From an uncultured Peptococcaceae bacterium (GTDB taxonomy: Bacteria; Bacillota; Peptococcia; Peptococcales; Peptococcaceae), in the NCBI GenBank assembly GCA_910585405.1, contig CAJUDO010000020.1, forward strand, positions 1-58,970: a DNA stretch of 58,970 bases, given 5' to 3'. A model generated the notes under the pieces. It saw only the letters and a list, made by a program, of their open reading frames with translations, was not told the DNA's origin and searched no databases. Positions 1-8,721 of the stretch are shown in pieces. The position numbers and the translations under genes were made by a program. Each line of letters begins with the position of its first letter. The first letter of the stretch is position 1.

Positions 1-2
1 CC

Positions 3-431
3 AATGGCAGCTATATCCTTTATGAGGATGGCAGTGTGGAGCAGGTGAATTTTAGGCTTTCATGGGTAATTGACGATTTATTAGCTTATTGGTGCAGTAA
101 TAAAGTACTGCTGCAACAACAAAGCTGTCAGATTGCTGCACAGCTTGGCAATCGGCATCAACGCAGAATACCGTTAGTCTTACGAGAAGATTTTTGTTTA
201 GTTCCTGTAAGAGCGCGGCTGACTTCTAGCCGTAACCATGGTGCCAATGGCTATGTGCTGTTAAACAAAGTGAAAGAAATTTCCCAACAAAAAGAGCAGA
301 TGGGTTGTAAAATCAGCTTCCAAAATCAGGTAGAGCTTGAGGTGCTGGACAGTATGCGCACACTGAAAGGAAATTTGCAGCTGGCTGCGAAAATGCAGGA
401 GTATTTGCGAGAAGAACATACCTCTGCATAA
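3..431 (+). CDS. Possible ComK-like regulator (5' truncated)
   Basis: The reading frame is open from the left edge, so the true start lies outside the window; a GTG at 36 is only an internal candidate. The visible 142 residues contain no membrane segment. The middle stretch (RIPLVLREDFCLVPVRAR, then an Asn/His/Gly turn and a hydrophobic strand) and the following ISFQNQVELEVLDS resemble in order and spacing the core of ComK, the competence transcription factor of Bacillus, where a PPI-x-hydrophobic strand leads to FPT-x-SS and later to VTFSNGKTMELP. This is a by-eye resemblance without the hallmark FPT. It could also be an unrelated small regulator. A 226-base gap separates it from the next gene. 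Confidence 0.4.
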   Translation, partial: NGSYILYEDGSVEQVNFRLSWVIDDLLAYWCSNKVLLQQQSCQIAAQLGNRHQRRIPLVLREDFCLVPVRARLTSSRNHGANGYVLLNKVKEISQQKEQMGCKISFQNQVELEVLDSMRTLKGNLQLAAKMQEYLREEHTSA

Positions 432-546
432 CGCTCAGAAATCCTATTCCTGTATCCTGTCTATAACAGAATGAGCGCGCGCAATCTACTTTGCTTCTGG
501 AAACAGGACAACCGTCAAAGCAGTTTCTGTGGAATTGTTTTTTGTA

Positions 547-587
547 TTCTTTCGCGAAACTTCAGTAGAATAGCGTTCTTTTCGCGA
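547..587. repeat. Direct repeat, possible operator
   Basis: Two near-identical copies of TTCTTT(T)CGCGA occur at 547-557 and 576-587, about 29 bases apart, just upstream of the candidate promoter of the 1624-residue gene. The first copy extends into the palindrome TTCGCGAA (551-558). The placement suggests a regulator binding site; the regulator is unknown. Confidence 0.35.
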
Positions 588-594
588 TTTTCTG

Positions 595-623
595 TTGTAA
601 TTTTCTTTATAATTTTGCATAAT
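595..623 (+). promoter_or_regulatory. Candidate sigma-A promoter for the 1624-aa gene
   Basis: TTGTAA (595-600), a 17-base spacer and CATAAT (618-623) lie 35 bases before the ATG at 658. An alternative -10, TATAAT, is nested in the spacer. Confidence 0.5.
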
Positions 624-657
624 AGAAAGAAGGAAAACAGAAAAAGAGGGTGGCAGG

Positions 658-3600
658 ATGGGCAACATTGTCAGTGAGTTACAGGGGATTTTTGAGCAAA
701 ATGTAATCAGCGAGTTTTTTTTGCAGCAGCCAGATTTGCTGCTGCGGCAGGCGGAAGCACAGCAGGAAGAGCTGAAATCGGGCCTGGCGCTGTTGTTAGG
801 GCAACAGCGGCAATGGACTTGCGATGATATATTGGAGTTGTGTCGGGACATTTGTCCCCAGTGGTATGAGGAGACACCGGAGAAGGGTTGGTTGGAATTT
901 ACCTATTGGTATATTATCAGCTGGTCCTATCCCGAGAGTGTGTTTCTTGAATTTCCCGAGCGGTTTCAGCCGGGGATGCATTTTTTCATGCGGGTGCTGC
1001 GCTGTGCGTTGGATTATGGAGCGATGCACAAGACATTTGACCCGTTTACGGATTTTTCGTTTTTACCGCTGGACACGCTGCCGGATCATGTGATTAAAGA
1101 GGAATATGAACGGTTTTTGTACTATTTTCGCAAATATTATATCTATGAGCTGATGTACATCGGCAAGGAAATCTTTTTCTTCAACACGTTGAGCCATATT
1201 GCCGGTGTGCATTATGTGGCCATGCATGTGGCCCGTCAGCTGAAGGAAGCCGGCGTGCCTATCAATCTGGCTCTGGTCAGCGGTGCGGCAGTGGGGCATG
1301 ATATCGGCAAGTTTGGCTGCAAGCCCAGCGAAATGAAGCGGATGGCCCATTTGCATTATTATTATACCGGGCAGTGGTTTGAGGAAAAAAATATGCCCAC
1401 CATCGCCCATATTGCGGTGAACCATTCTACATGGGATTTGGAGCTGGAAAATTTGCCGCTGGAATCTCTGGTGCTGATTTATGCGGATTTCCGTGTGCGG
1501 CGGGATGATGCTGCCGATGCGCCCAAGGAAAAAATGGGCATCTTTACGCTGAAGGATTCTTTTCATATCATTCTCAGCAAATTGGAGAATGTAGATGTGG
1601 CCAAGGAGCGGCGTTACCGCTATGTCTATGCCAAGCTGAAGGATTTTGAGGATTATATGGAGAGTCTGGGGGTGAATACCGATTTCACCCGCAGCACGCT
1701 GACGCCCACTGTGCCCAAGCATATCGCTCTGGTGGATGCCCAGGAGGCCATCACCAATTTCAAATTTTTAGCTATTCGCCATAACATCTGGATGATGGAG
1801 TTTCTCAATACAGAAACTTCTTTCGGGACGCTGCTGGAAGCGGCGCGCAGTGAAAAGGACTGGAAAAACACTCGCGCCTATATTCATATTTTTGAGGAAT
1901 ATTATACGTATATGACGCAGCGGCAAAAAATCATGACGCTGAACTTCCTGTATGAGCTCCTGATGCACCGGGAGGGCGATATTCGCCGCCAGGCAGCTAC
2001 GCTGATGGGCCATATTATTCTGCGCTACGATGAGATTTACCGCAAGGAGCTGCCGGAGGATATCACGCTGCCGGTAGGACAGACTACTTCGCTGTCCCTC
2101 TGGCACAAATATTTGAGTATGATTGTCATTCCTGACCATAAGATTACGGAGCGCCACAAGCGGTGGCTGGGCTACACGCTGAAAAATATGGTGACCACGG
2201 TGCTGGAGAATTGTCCTGAGCAGGAACGCTATGATTATCTGGATGTGCTGCTGTATTATTATCATGAAGCCCATTGGGATGATGAGGTAGGATTTATTCT
2301 CATGGATACGCTGATTGCTGTGCCGCTGGAGCTTTGCGAGCCTTTTCAGATACAGGAGCTGCTGGATTTCACCGCAAATATTCTGAGGCGCGGGAATATC
2401 GAGCTGCAGGCTGCGGCGCTGCGCTTTCTGGAATATGGGGCTTCCTTTAAGGGGATGCTGGATGGCTTCCACAGACAGATTCTCGCTATGCTGGAATCGT
2501 TGGAAATCGGGAAGGTTCCGCTGGGCTTTCACTATAATCTCCGCAATATTTATCAGGCTTTGGGCGCTGACAGCTTGTCTGCTGCGCTCCATATGTCGGA
2601 GGAGGAAGAGCAAAAGGCGGTGTCGGAGCTGTTTTTGGAAAATTTGAAGGTCGCTACGCCGTGGATGCTGAAGCTGACCAATATTGACTTCCTCTTGAAG
2701 GTTGCCAAGCACCGCGCCATTTCTCTTTTGCAGGTGGCGACCCATCTTTCCAATATTTTGAAGGTGGGAGAGCGCATCAGCGTGCGGCACAGAGCAGGGC
2801 AGGGGCTGGTGGATATTGCGCCGCTGCTCACCTTGGAGGAACGCAACGAACTGGTCATTGAGCTGACCAAAGGGCTGGAAATCGGAGAATATGAATTCTC
2901 CAAGTATATTCCTGAATATCTGGGACAGATTGCGTTGTATCTCCATCCGAAGGAGCTGGATGAGATTGTGCAGGATTTGCAGAAGCTGCTGCGCAATGCC
3001 AATAATCGGGTGGTATCGGTGGCTTTGAATACATTGGGTGTGATTTTGGAATATTATCCGGCCTATCAGCAGCGCTTCGGCGAGATGGACGAACTGATAG
3101 AGACGCGCCGAAGCACGATTTTGGGGATGCTGTTGAGCGGGTTGTCCAGCTATGATGAAGAGGTGAGCTCGGAAGCCTTTATTGTGCTGGGGCATCAGCT
3201 CTTCGGCTCAAAGCTGTTGTCTTTGGAGGAAAAAAATAAAATCTTTTTCCTGATTTATAAGCGGATGCTCATTCTCATTCATGACAAGGAGATGAGCGGC
3301 CTGGCCTTTTTCAATCGGGCTGGGTCGCTGAATCATATTTATCGGTTTATTTCTGATTATCTGATGGAGTATGAGAAATTTGACGTGCCGGAGCTGGAGC
3401 GGGTGGCCTTCTTCCCGGGCACCTTTGACCCCTTTTCCTCCAGCCACAAGGGGATTGTGCAGGAGATTCGCAATTTGGGATTTCAGGTTTATCTGGCGCT
3501 GGATGAGTTTTCCTGGAGCAAGAAAACCCAGCCGCGGATGACTCGCCGACAGATTATCACCATGTCGGTGGCCGATGAGGAAAATGTCTATCTGTTTCCC

Positions 3601-5532
3601 GACGAGATTCCCATCAATCTGGCCAATGACAGCGATATGGCACGGCTCAAGGGATTGTTTCCCGACAAGGAGGTTTACATTGTGGTGGGCAGCGACGTCA
3701 TTTTAAATGCGTCCTCCTATCGCAAGCCGGCTAAGCCCGGCTCTATCCATCATTACAACCATATTGTGTTCCGGCGGGTGCAGGGCAAGGAGGAAGAGGA
3801 AGCCATCGCGGCGGAAGTGGAAAAGCAGATGGAGGAAACGGTGCGCAATACGATCAAGGGAGAGCTTATTTATCTGACACTGCCTACCTATCTGGAGGAT
3901 ATCAGCTCCACGCGGATTCGGGAAAATATTGACTGCAACCGGGATATTTCCAATCTCATCAGTCCTCTGGCGCAAAACTATATCTATCATTATGGGCTCT
4001 ATCTGCGGGAACCGCAGTATAAACCTATTTTGCAGGCTAAGAATATCAAGTTTGATTTTGTGACCGAGGAGAGCTCTTCTGAGGTGTATCAGCTCCTGGT
4101 CAGCTTTGCGCAGATGGATGAGCTGATGGATATGCTCAGTGAGCACTGGCAAAAGCCCGGTGCCACACTGGCTGTGCTGCGGGATGGCAGCCAGAATGAT
4201 GGCATCGTGGCCTTTGCCCTTACCTACACCATGGAAACGACGGATATGTACGGGATGTTCCATGACGCGGAGCTGGTGGAATGGCTGCGCAGCCGTATTT
4301 TTGGCAAGACCATGGTTTTGAGCGGTTTGTATGAGCTGCACGGTCATGCTGTAAAAAATGCCTCGCAGCTGCTTCTGACGGAAGTGTTGGCCTATTATCT
4401 GGAGCAGGATTATGGCTATGCGCTCTATTGGGGCGAGAAGGCTGAGGGGCTGGAAGAATTGCTGCAGCGTCAGGGCTTCTTACCGGTGCCGCTGAACCAA
4501 CAGGAGCAGGGACTTTATCTGGTAGATATGCGTCGGCCGCTGACGTTGATGAAAAATATTGAAACCACCATCAAGGAGCCCTTCAATCGCAATGCGCGTT
4601 TGCTGGCTGTGGTGGAGCAAAGTCATCGCCGTTTGCAGGAGGCTATGACGGAGCTTTACCCGGGCAGTCTGGTGTTATCTATAGATGCGGGGATTATGCA
4701 TCACAAAATGCTGCAGAAGATCACGCGGGCCAACCATGTGCCCAATGAACCCTTGCCGGTGCGCAAGCTGGGCAAAAATATGTGTGTGCCCTTTGGCAAA
4801 ATCCTGCGCGGTATGGTGGTGCCCAACACAGTGACCAAAACGCTGCACAGTGAGAAGGTGTATGACGGAGATATCAAAAAGTTCACCATTCAGAACTTCC
4901 CTTTTTATTCTACCTTGGAAAATCAGGTGCGCACCATCAAATCCTTTGACCGTCCTGTCATTTTGGTAGATGATTTGCTGCATAAGGGACACCGCATTCG
5001 CGGTCTGGAGCCCATTTTGCGGCAGGAACAGGTGCAGATTGACCGGATGGTAGTGGGAATTTTGTCGGCTCGGGGCAAGGATTTGATGGCAGAGCGGGCG
5101 TGCCCTGTGGAGAGCGCTTATTTTCTGCCGCGGCTCAAGGGCTGGTATGTGGAATCCACGCTGTATCCTTTTATCGGCGGCGATATGGTAGCGCGCAATG
5201 AGGAGAGCGACGCCAATCTGATTTCCTCGATCAACTTTATCCTGCCCTATGTGATGCCCAGCTATATGAAGGATGTGCCCCGGGAAGCGCTGTACTATTT
5301 TTCTTTAACTTGTCTGGAAAATGTGCATGAAATTTTGCAGGTGCTGGAGGAGGAATACCAGCAGCATTTCGGCCGCCGCCTGACGTTGGGCCGGTTAGGG
5401 GAGGCCATTATCTCCCCGCGCTGTCCTGACAGGGGGAATTGCGGCAGCTACGACAAAAATATTGCTGCTTCTGTGTATGTGCAGGATGATATTCAGCGGT
5501 TGGTGCGTCTGGAAAGTATTATGGCACGCTAG
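658..5532 (+). CDS. Multidomain HD / helical-repeat / NadD-like / PRTase-like protein
   Basis: A 1624-residue soluble protein starting at ATG 658 behind GGGTGGCAGG. Visible domains in order: a helical N-terminus; an HD-type metal phosphohydrolase region (about 175-330, with HIAGVH, GHDIGKFG near 213 and NHSTWD near 256); a long alpha-helical stretch like HEAT repeats (about 380-900); a nucleotidyltransferase of the NadD type (about 915-1115), with FFPGTFDPFSSSHKG and the partner motif ISSTRIREN near 1082; a GNAT-like region (about 1130-1280); and a phosphoribosyltransferase-like region with VILVDDLLHKGHRI near 1434. The C-terminus holds a Cys pair (RCPDRGNC). The NadD motif has SSSH where IHxGH is usual, and the PRTase loop lacks the normal TG. 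The combination suggests nucleotide or pyridine-cofactor chemistry, but substrate and role are unknown. It probably leads the operon running to folA, although a hairpin and second promoter intervene. Confidence 0.75.
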   Translation: MGNIVSELQGIFEQNVISEFFLQQPDLLLRQAEAQQEELKSGLALLLGQQRQWTCDDILELCRDICPQWYEETPEKGWLEFTYWYIISWSYPESVFLEFPERFQPGMHFFMRVLRCALDYGAMHKTFDPFTDFSFLPLDTLPDHVIKEEYERFLYYFRKYYIYELMYIGKEIFFFNTLSHIAGVHYVAMHVARQLKEAGVPINLALVSGAAVGHDIGKFGCKPSEMKRMAHLHYYYTGQWFEEKNMPTIAHIAVNHSTWDLELENLPLESLVLIYADFRVRRDDAADAPKEKMGIFTLKDSFHIILSKLENVDVAKERRYRYVYAKLKDFEDYMESLGVNTDFTRSTLTPTVPKHIALVDAQEAITNFKFLAIRHNIWMMEFLNTETSFGTLLEAARSEKDWKNTRAYIHIFEEYYTYMTQRQKIMTLNFLYELLMHREGDIRRQAATLMGHIILRYDEIYRKELPEDITLPVGQTTSLSLWHKYLSMIVIPDHKITERHKRWLGYTLKNMVTTVLENCPEQERYDYLDVLLYYYHEAHWDDEVGFILMDTLIAVPLELCEPFQIQELLDFTANILRRGNIELQAAALRFLEYGASFKGMLDGFHRQILAMLESLEIGKVPLGFHYNLRNIYQALGADSLSAALHMSEEEEQKAVSELFLENLKVATPWMLKLTNIDFLLKVAKHRAISLLQVATHLSNILKVGERISVRHRAGQGLVDIAPLLTLEERNELVIELTKGLEIGEYEFSKYIPEYLGQIALYLHPKELDEIVQDLQKLLRNANNRVVSVALNTLGVILEYYPAYQQRFGEMDELIETRRSTILGMLLSGLSSYDEEVSSEAFIVLGHQLFGSKLLSLEEKNKIFFLIYKRMLILIHDKEMSGLAFFNRAGSLNHIYRFISDYLMEYEKFDVPELERVAFFPGTFDPFSSSHKGIVQEIRNLGFQVYLALDEFSWSKKTQPRMTRRQIITMSVADEENVYLFPDEIPINLANDSDMARLKGLFPDKEVYIVVGSDVILNASSYRKPAKPGSIHHYNHIVFRRVQGKEEEEAIAAEVEKQMEETVRNTIKGELIYLTLPTYLEDISSTRIRENIDCNRDISNLISPLAQNYIYHYGLYLREPQYKPILQAKNIKFDFVTEESSSEVYQLLVSFAQMDELMDMLSEHWQKPGATLAVLRDGSQNDGIVAFALTYTMETTDMYGMFHDAELVEWLRSRIFGKTMVLSGLYELHGHAVKNASQLLLTEVLAYYLEQDYGYALYWGEKAEGLEELLQRQGFLPVPLNQQEQGLYLVDMRRPLTLMKNIETTIKEPFNRNARLLAVVEQSHRRLQEAMTELYPGSLVLSIDAGIMHHKMLQKITRANHVPNEPLPVRKLGKNMCVPFGKILRGMVVPNTVTKTLHSEKVYDGDIKKFTIQNFPFYSTLENQVRTIKSFDRPVILVDDLLHKGHRIRGLEPILRQEQVQIDRMVVGILSARGKDLMAERACPVESAYFLPRLKGWYVESTLYPFIGGDMVARNEESDANLISSINFILPYVMPSYMKDVPREALYYFSLTCLENVHEILQVLEEEYQQHFGRRLTLGRLGEAIISPRCPDRGNCGSYDKNIAASVYVQDDIQRLVRLESIMAR

Positions 5533-5584
5533 GGGACAGGGCGCAGTTTCGGCGGCGAATCAGAAAAAGGGGAAATTGCGCCGT

Positions 5585-5612
5585 ACAGCGCCGGGGATAC
5601 ACTCGGCGCTGT
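5585..5612 (+). terminator. Hairpin, possible attenuator or terminator
   Basis: ACAGCGCCG (5585-5593) pairs perfectly with CGGCGCTGT (5604-5612) across a 10-base loop, but only CACTTT follows, so it is a weak terminator at best. It lies between the 1624-residue gene and the next gene. Confidence 0.4.
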
Positions 5613-5652
5613 CACTTTATGAGGAAAAAGCACTGCTGTGTTTACCAGTTTG

Positions 5653-5661
5653 TGGTATAAT
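5653..5661 (+). promoter_or_regulatory. Candidate extended -10 promoter
   Basis: TGGTATAAT is an extended -10 element about 74 bases before the dehydrogenase start. No good -35 is visible. It would give the downstream three genes a promoter of their own. Confidence 0.45.
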
Positions 5662-5734
5662 AGAGAGTATGAAATGAACGTGCGTATATCGCAATGAATG
5701 GAAAGGCGAACGGAATGGGAGAAAGGGAGGCGGA

Positions 5735-6991
5735 ATGATGTTTTACTATCAGGTGCAGGATGAGGTTTTAGTTTCCCGCGAAGCGTTGGCGGGTGTCAGG
5801 GAAATCACAGAGGAGGAGGCCAGCAAGGCGCAGCGGTTGATTTTTATGAGCAGGCGGGCAGGCGCAGGCAAGGCGGCCTGGCTGCTGAGCCACAAAGCCT
5901 ATTTGGCTGAGGCGGAAGAAGGGCTGTGGTGTCTGGATAGTAATCAGCAGGATGTGTTGGCGCGACAGGTCCAGGATGTGCCTCAGTGGCTGGAGGAAAA
6001 GATTGCCGCTGGTGGTGTGATGGGCGTCTGCGCTGATTTGGCCCAGGCACAGGAGCTGCTGGCGCGAAAGGAGAATGCAGACAAAAAAGTTGTACATATT
6101 TTGGCTATGGGCGATGTGGGCAGCACGGTACTGATGGCTCTGGCTCTTTTGGGCGGGGATTGTGTGCGAGAATTGGGCATCTATGATTTCAACGAAAGGC
6201 TGTGTCAGCGCTGGGAGCATGAAATCAATCAGATTGCCTATCCGTGGGCCTATGACCGCTTGCCTGCGGTGCGGGTGCTGACAGAGGACCAATTGTTTCA
6301 GTGTGATGTCTTTGTCTTTTGCGCCTCCAAATCCATTCCGGCGATTGGGGCCGATGTGCAGGATGTGCGCATGGCTCAATATGAGGCCAACAGTGCCATC
6401 ATCAGCCGTTACGGCGTACTGGCCAGAGAAGCGGGATTTCAGGGCCTGTTTGCGGTAGTGTCCGATCCGGTGGACCAGCTGTGCTGCAGCGTGTGGCGCG
6501 CCAGCAATCGGGATGCCATGGGAAATTGGGATGGCAAGGGACTGAGGCCGGAGCAAGTCCAGGGCTATGGGCTGGGTGTGATGAACAGCAGGGCCGCCTA
6601 TTACGCCAAGCAGGATGCACGGTTTCAGTCATTTCTCACTGAGGGCAGAGCATACGGTCCCCACGGGCAGCAGCTGGTCATTGCCAACAGTGTAACCCAC
6701 TATGACCACGCATTGTCCATGGAATTGACCAGGCTGACGGTAGAGGCCAATCTGGAGATACGGGCGCTGGGCTACAAGCCTTATATTGCGCCAGCGGTGT
6801 CCTCGGCGGCCATTTCCCTTTTGTTGACTTTGCGGGGAGAATGGCATTACAGCTCAAACTTTTTGCACGGAATCTATATGGGCGCCAAGAACCGCAGTAC
6901 CAGAAACGGTTTGGAGCTGGAGGCGCTGCCTTTGCCGCCGCAGCTTCTGGCCCGTTTGGAGGCAGTGGCAGCGGAGCTGGAAAAATACTAA
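5735..6991 (+). CDS. Lactate/malate dehydrogenase-like NAD(P)-binding protein
   Basis: A 418-residue protein starting at ATG 5735 after AAGGGAGGCGGA; a second ATG follows immediately. The first 115 residues are an extra N-terminal domain. A Rossmann fold then begins at KVVHILAMGDVGSTVL, with an acidic residue after the next strand (GIYDFNE), and continues in lactate/malate dehydrogenase style to VFVFCASKSIPAIG and VVSDPVDQLC, which matches the NPVD loop of that superfamily. The usual catalytic His and substrate Arg are not obvious, so the substrate cannot be named. The protein is longer than normal LDH (about 315 residues). It sits 38 bases before the flavoprotein gene, apparently co-transcribed. 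Confidence 0.65.
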   Translation: MMFYYQVQDEVLVSREALAGVREITEEEASKAQRLIFMSRRAGAGKAAWLLSHKAYLAEAEEGLWCLDSNQQDVLARQVQDVPQWLEEKIAAGGVMGVCADLAQAQELLARKENADKKVVHILAMGDVGSTVLMALALLGGDCVRELGIYDFNERLCQRWEHEINQIAYPWAYDRLPAVRVLTEDQLFQCDVFVFCASKSIPAIGADVQDVRMAQYEANSAIISRYGVLAREAGFQGLFAVVSDPVDQLCCSVWRASNRDAMGNWDGKGLRPEQVQGYGLGVMNSRAAYYAKQDARFQSFLTEGRAYGPHGQQLVIANSVTHYDHALSMELTRLTVEANLEIRALGYKPYIAPAVSSAAISLLLTLRGEWHYSSNFLHGIYMGAKNRSTRNGLELEALPLPPQLLARLEAVAAELEKY

Positions 6992-7029
6992 GGCAGCAGG
7001 CATAAAAAGGAACGGGAGATGAGTGACCA

Positions 7030-8118
7030 ATGAGCAGAGCGGAAAAGGCATTATTGGTGATCATGCCTAAGGATGCACAGCAGACAGAAAATGCAAGGCT
7101 GGATGCTGTGCTGGCCCAGGCGATTGCCGGATATGATACGGAGTTTTGGTACGAGGAACGGGAGTTTGTGCCCTTAAAAAATCGACGAATCCTTTTTGTG
7201 CTGAATCTGGGTGCAGACGGTGTCAATCTGGAATATCAGCGGCTGCTGCGCTGGCTGCGCCGCAATCCCGGATGTCTGGAAGGTTGTGTAGGCTCGGTGC
7301 TGCTTGACGCAGACAGCGAGCTCTACACCAAAGCAGAGGGGCGGGAGCTGGTGTTTGCTGCCAATGGGCAGGGCTGTATATTTCCCGGGAAACCGCTGGT
7401 GGAGGGTACTGCTTCTCTGGACAATTTTCTGGTGCAGTCCCGTAATCTGGGGGTAGATTGCATGGGCGCATACCGGCAGGCTGCCCGCATGCTGGTGGAG
7501 CAGCTGCTGGCCTTCCAGTTGCCGCTGCGGCGAAAACCGCAGATTCTGGCCGTGCATGCCAGCAATCGGGCCACCTCCAACACGTTGACGCTGTGGCGCA
7601 AGGTGCGGCAGCATTTGGAGGATAGCTGTACCATTCAGGAGATTCCTCTGCAAAATGGAACGGTGGTGGATTGCAATGGCTGTCCTTATCAGACCTGTCG
7701 GCACTTTGGCGAAACCTGCAGCTGTTTCTATGGCGGTGTGATCGTGGAGGAAGTGTATCCTGCTATTTTGGATTGTGACGCGCTGATTATGCTGTGCCCC
7801 AATTATAATGATGCGGTGAGCGCCAATCTTTCCGCCTTTATCAATCGGCTGACAGCGCTGTTCAGTCAGGTGCGCTTTTATGACAAGGCGGTGTTTTGTA
7901 TGGTGGTATCGGGCTACAGCGGAGGCGATATCGTGGCCAAGCAGGTGCTGGGCGCTCTGAATATGAACAAGACCTTTTACTTGCCGGCCAATTTCGCCTT
8001 TTTGGCCACGGCCAACGATCCCTTCAGTATCAATAAAATTGACAGGATTGATGAGCAGGCGGCAGACTTTGCGGAAACTATCCGCAAGCATTTACAGGAA
8101 AGGCAGGTGCAGACATGA
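7030..8118 (+). CDS. Cys-rich flavodoxin-fold oxidoreductase
   Basis: A 362-residue protein, ATG 7030 preceded by GGGAGATGAG. Residues about 1-165 form a domain I do not recognise. From about 170 it looks like an NADPH-dependent FMN reductase/flavodoxin fold: KPQILAVHASNRATSNT is a phosphate-binding loop, ALIMLCPNYNDAVSANLSAF the flavin region, and VFCMVVSGYSGGD a later strand. Between them lies the cluster CNGCPYQTCRHFGETCSC, with Cys spacing reminiscent of iron-sulfur flavoproteins, where such a loop binds a 4Fe-4S cluster. A role as NAD(P)H-linked electron donor to a neighbouring enzyme is inferred. Its end overlaps folA by four bases (ATGA), indicating translational coupling. Confidence 0.65.
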   Translation: MSRAEKALLVIMPKDAQQTENARLDAVLAQAIAGYDTEFWYEEREFVPLKNRRILFVLNLGADGVNLEYQRLLRWLRRNPGCLEGCVGSVLLDADSELYTKAEGRELVFAANGQGCIFPGKPLVEGTASLDNFLVQSRNLGVDCMGAYRQAARMLVEQLLAFQLPLRRKPQILAVHASNRATSNTLTLWRKVRQHLEDSCTIQEIPLQNGTVVDCNGCPYQTCRHFGETCSCFYGGVIVEEVYPAILDCDALIMLCPNYNDAVSANLSAFINRLTALFSQVRFYDKAVFCMVVSGYSGGDIVAKQVLGALNMNKTFYLPANFAFLATANDPFSINKIDRIDEQAADFAETIRKHLQERQVQT

Positions 8119-8606
8119 TGCATCTCATCGCAGCAGTAGCGGAAAACGGGATCATCGGCAAAGACGGTGGGATTCCCTGGCATATTCCTGCCGATTTGGC
8201 CCATTTTAAGGCGCTTACATGGGGACAGACTGTGATTATGGGGCGGCGCACCTATGAGAGCATTGGCCGCCCGTTGCCCGGACGGCGGAATATCGTGGTG
8301 TCCACCACATTGCAATCTTTAGAGGGATGCAGCGTAGCGGGCTCCTTGCAGGAGGCGCTGCATCTGGCCAGCGAAACAGGCGGGGAGATTTTTATCATCG
8401 GCGGCGCACGCCTTTATGAAGAAGCGCTGCCCTTGGCACAGCAGCTGGATTTGACCCTGGTGGCAGGCAGACCGGAAGGCGATACCTGCTTTCCCGCCGT
8501 GGACTGGAGCAGCTTTCGGGAAGTGGCGCGCGTCGCCTGTGACAGCGTGCCAGGCTGCCAGTTCGTCACCTATGTGAGAGGGGAATCCTCTTGCGTATGT
8601 TTTTAG
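8115..8606 (+). CDS. folA: Dihydrofolate reductase
   Basis: A 163-residue DHFR that reduces dihydrofolate to tetrahydrofolate with NADPH in the cytosol. The family pattern is clear: LIAAVAENGIIGKDGGIPWHIPADL near the N-terminus (the D of PADL is the catalytic acid), VIMGRRTYESIGRPLPGRRN for NADPH binding, and IFIIGGARLYEEALP. Length is normal. The start is the first of two consecutive ATGs, overlapping the flavoprotein stop codon, so the two are coupled. No thymidylate synthase gene is next to it, unlike many folA loci. It is the last gene of this operon; a 115-base convergent gap to the minus-strand carboxypeptidase shows no strong terminator. Confidence 0.95.
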   Translation: MMHLIAAVAENGIIGKDGGIPWHIPADLAHFKALTWGQTVIMGRRTYESIGRPLPGRRNIVVSTTLQSLEGCSVAGSLQEALHLASETGGEIFIIGGARLYEEALPLAQQLDLTLVAGRPEGDTCFPAVDWSSFREVARVACDSVPGCQFVTYVRGESSCVCF

Positions 8607-8721
8607 TTGATATGGAGGAAGCCTTTCCCAATTTGGAGGTATCGTTTATAGAGGCGGTTTATCAAACCCCTATTGTTTGTTGCCGTATTTCATAATTTTA
8701 TGAAAACGATGTGTCTTTTCT

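Noticed and set aside
1063..3447. Long minus-strand frames inside the 1624-residue gene (up to 475 codons)
   Set aside because: They are His/Gln/Ile-rich antisense shadows of a well-formed coding frame.
8597..8698. 33-codon frame after folA
   Set aside because: No ribosome site, overlaps the folA end and has no homology-like features.
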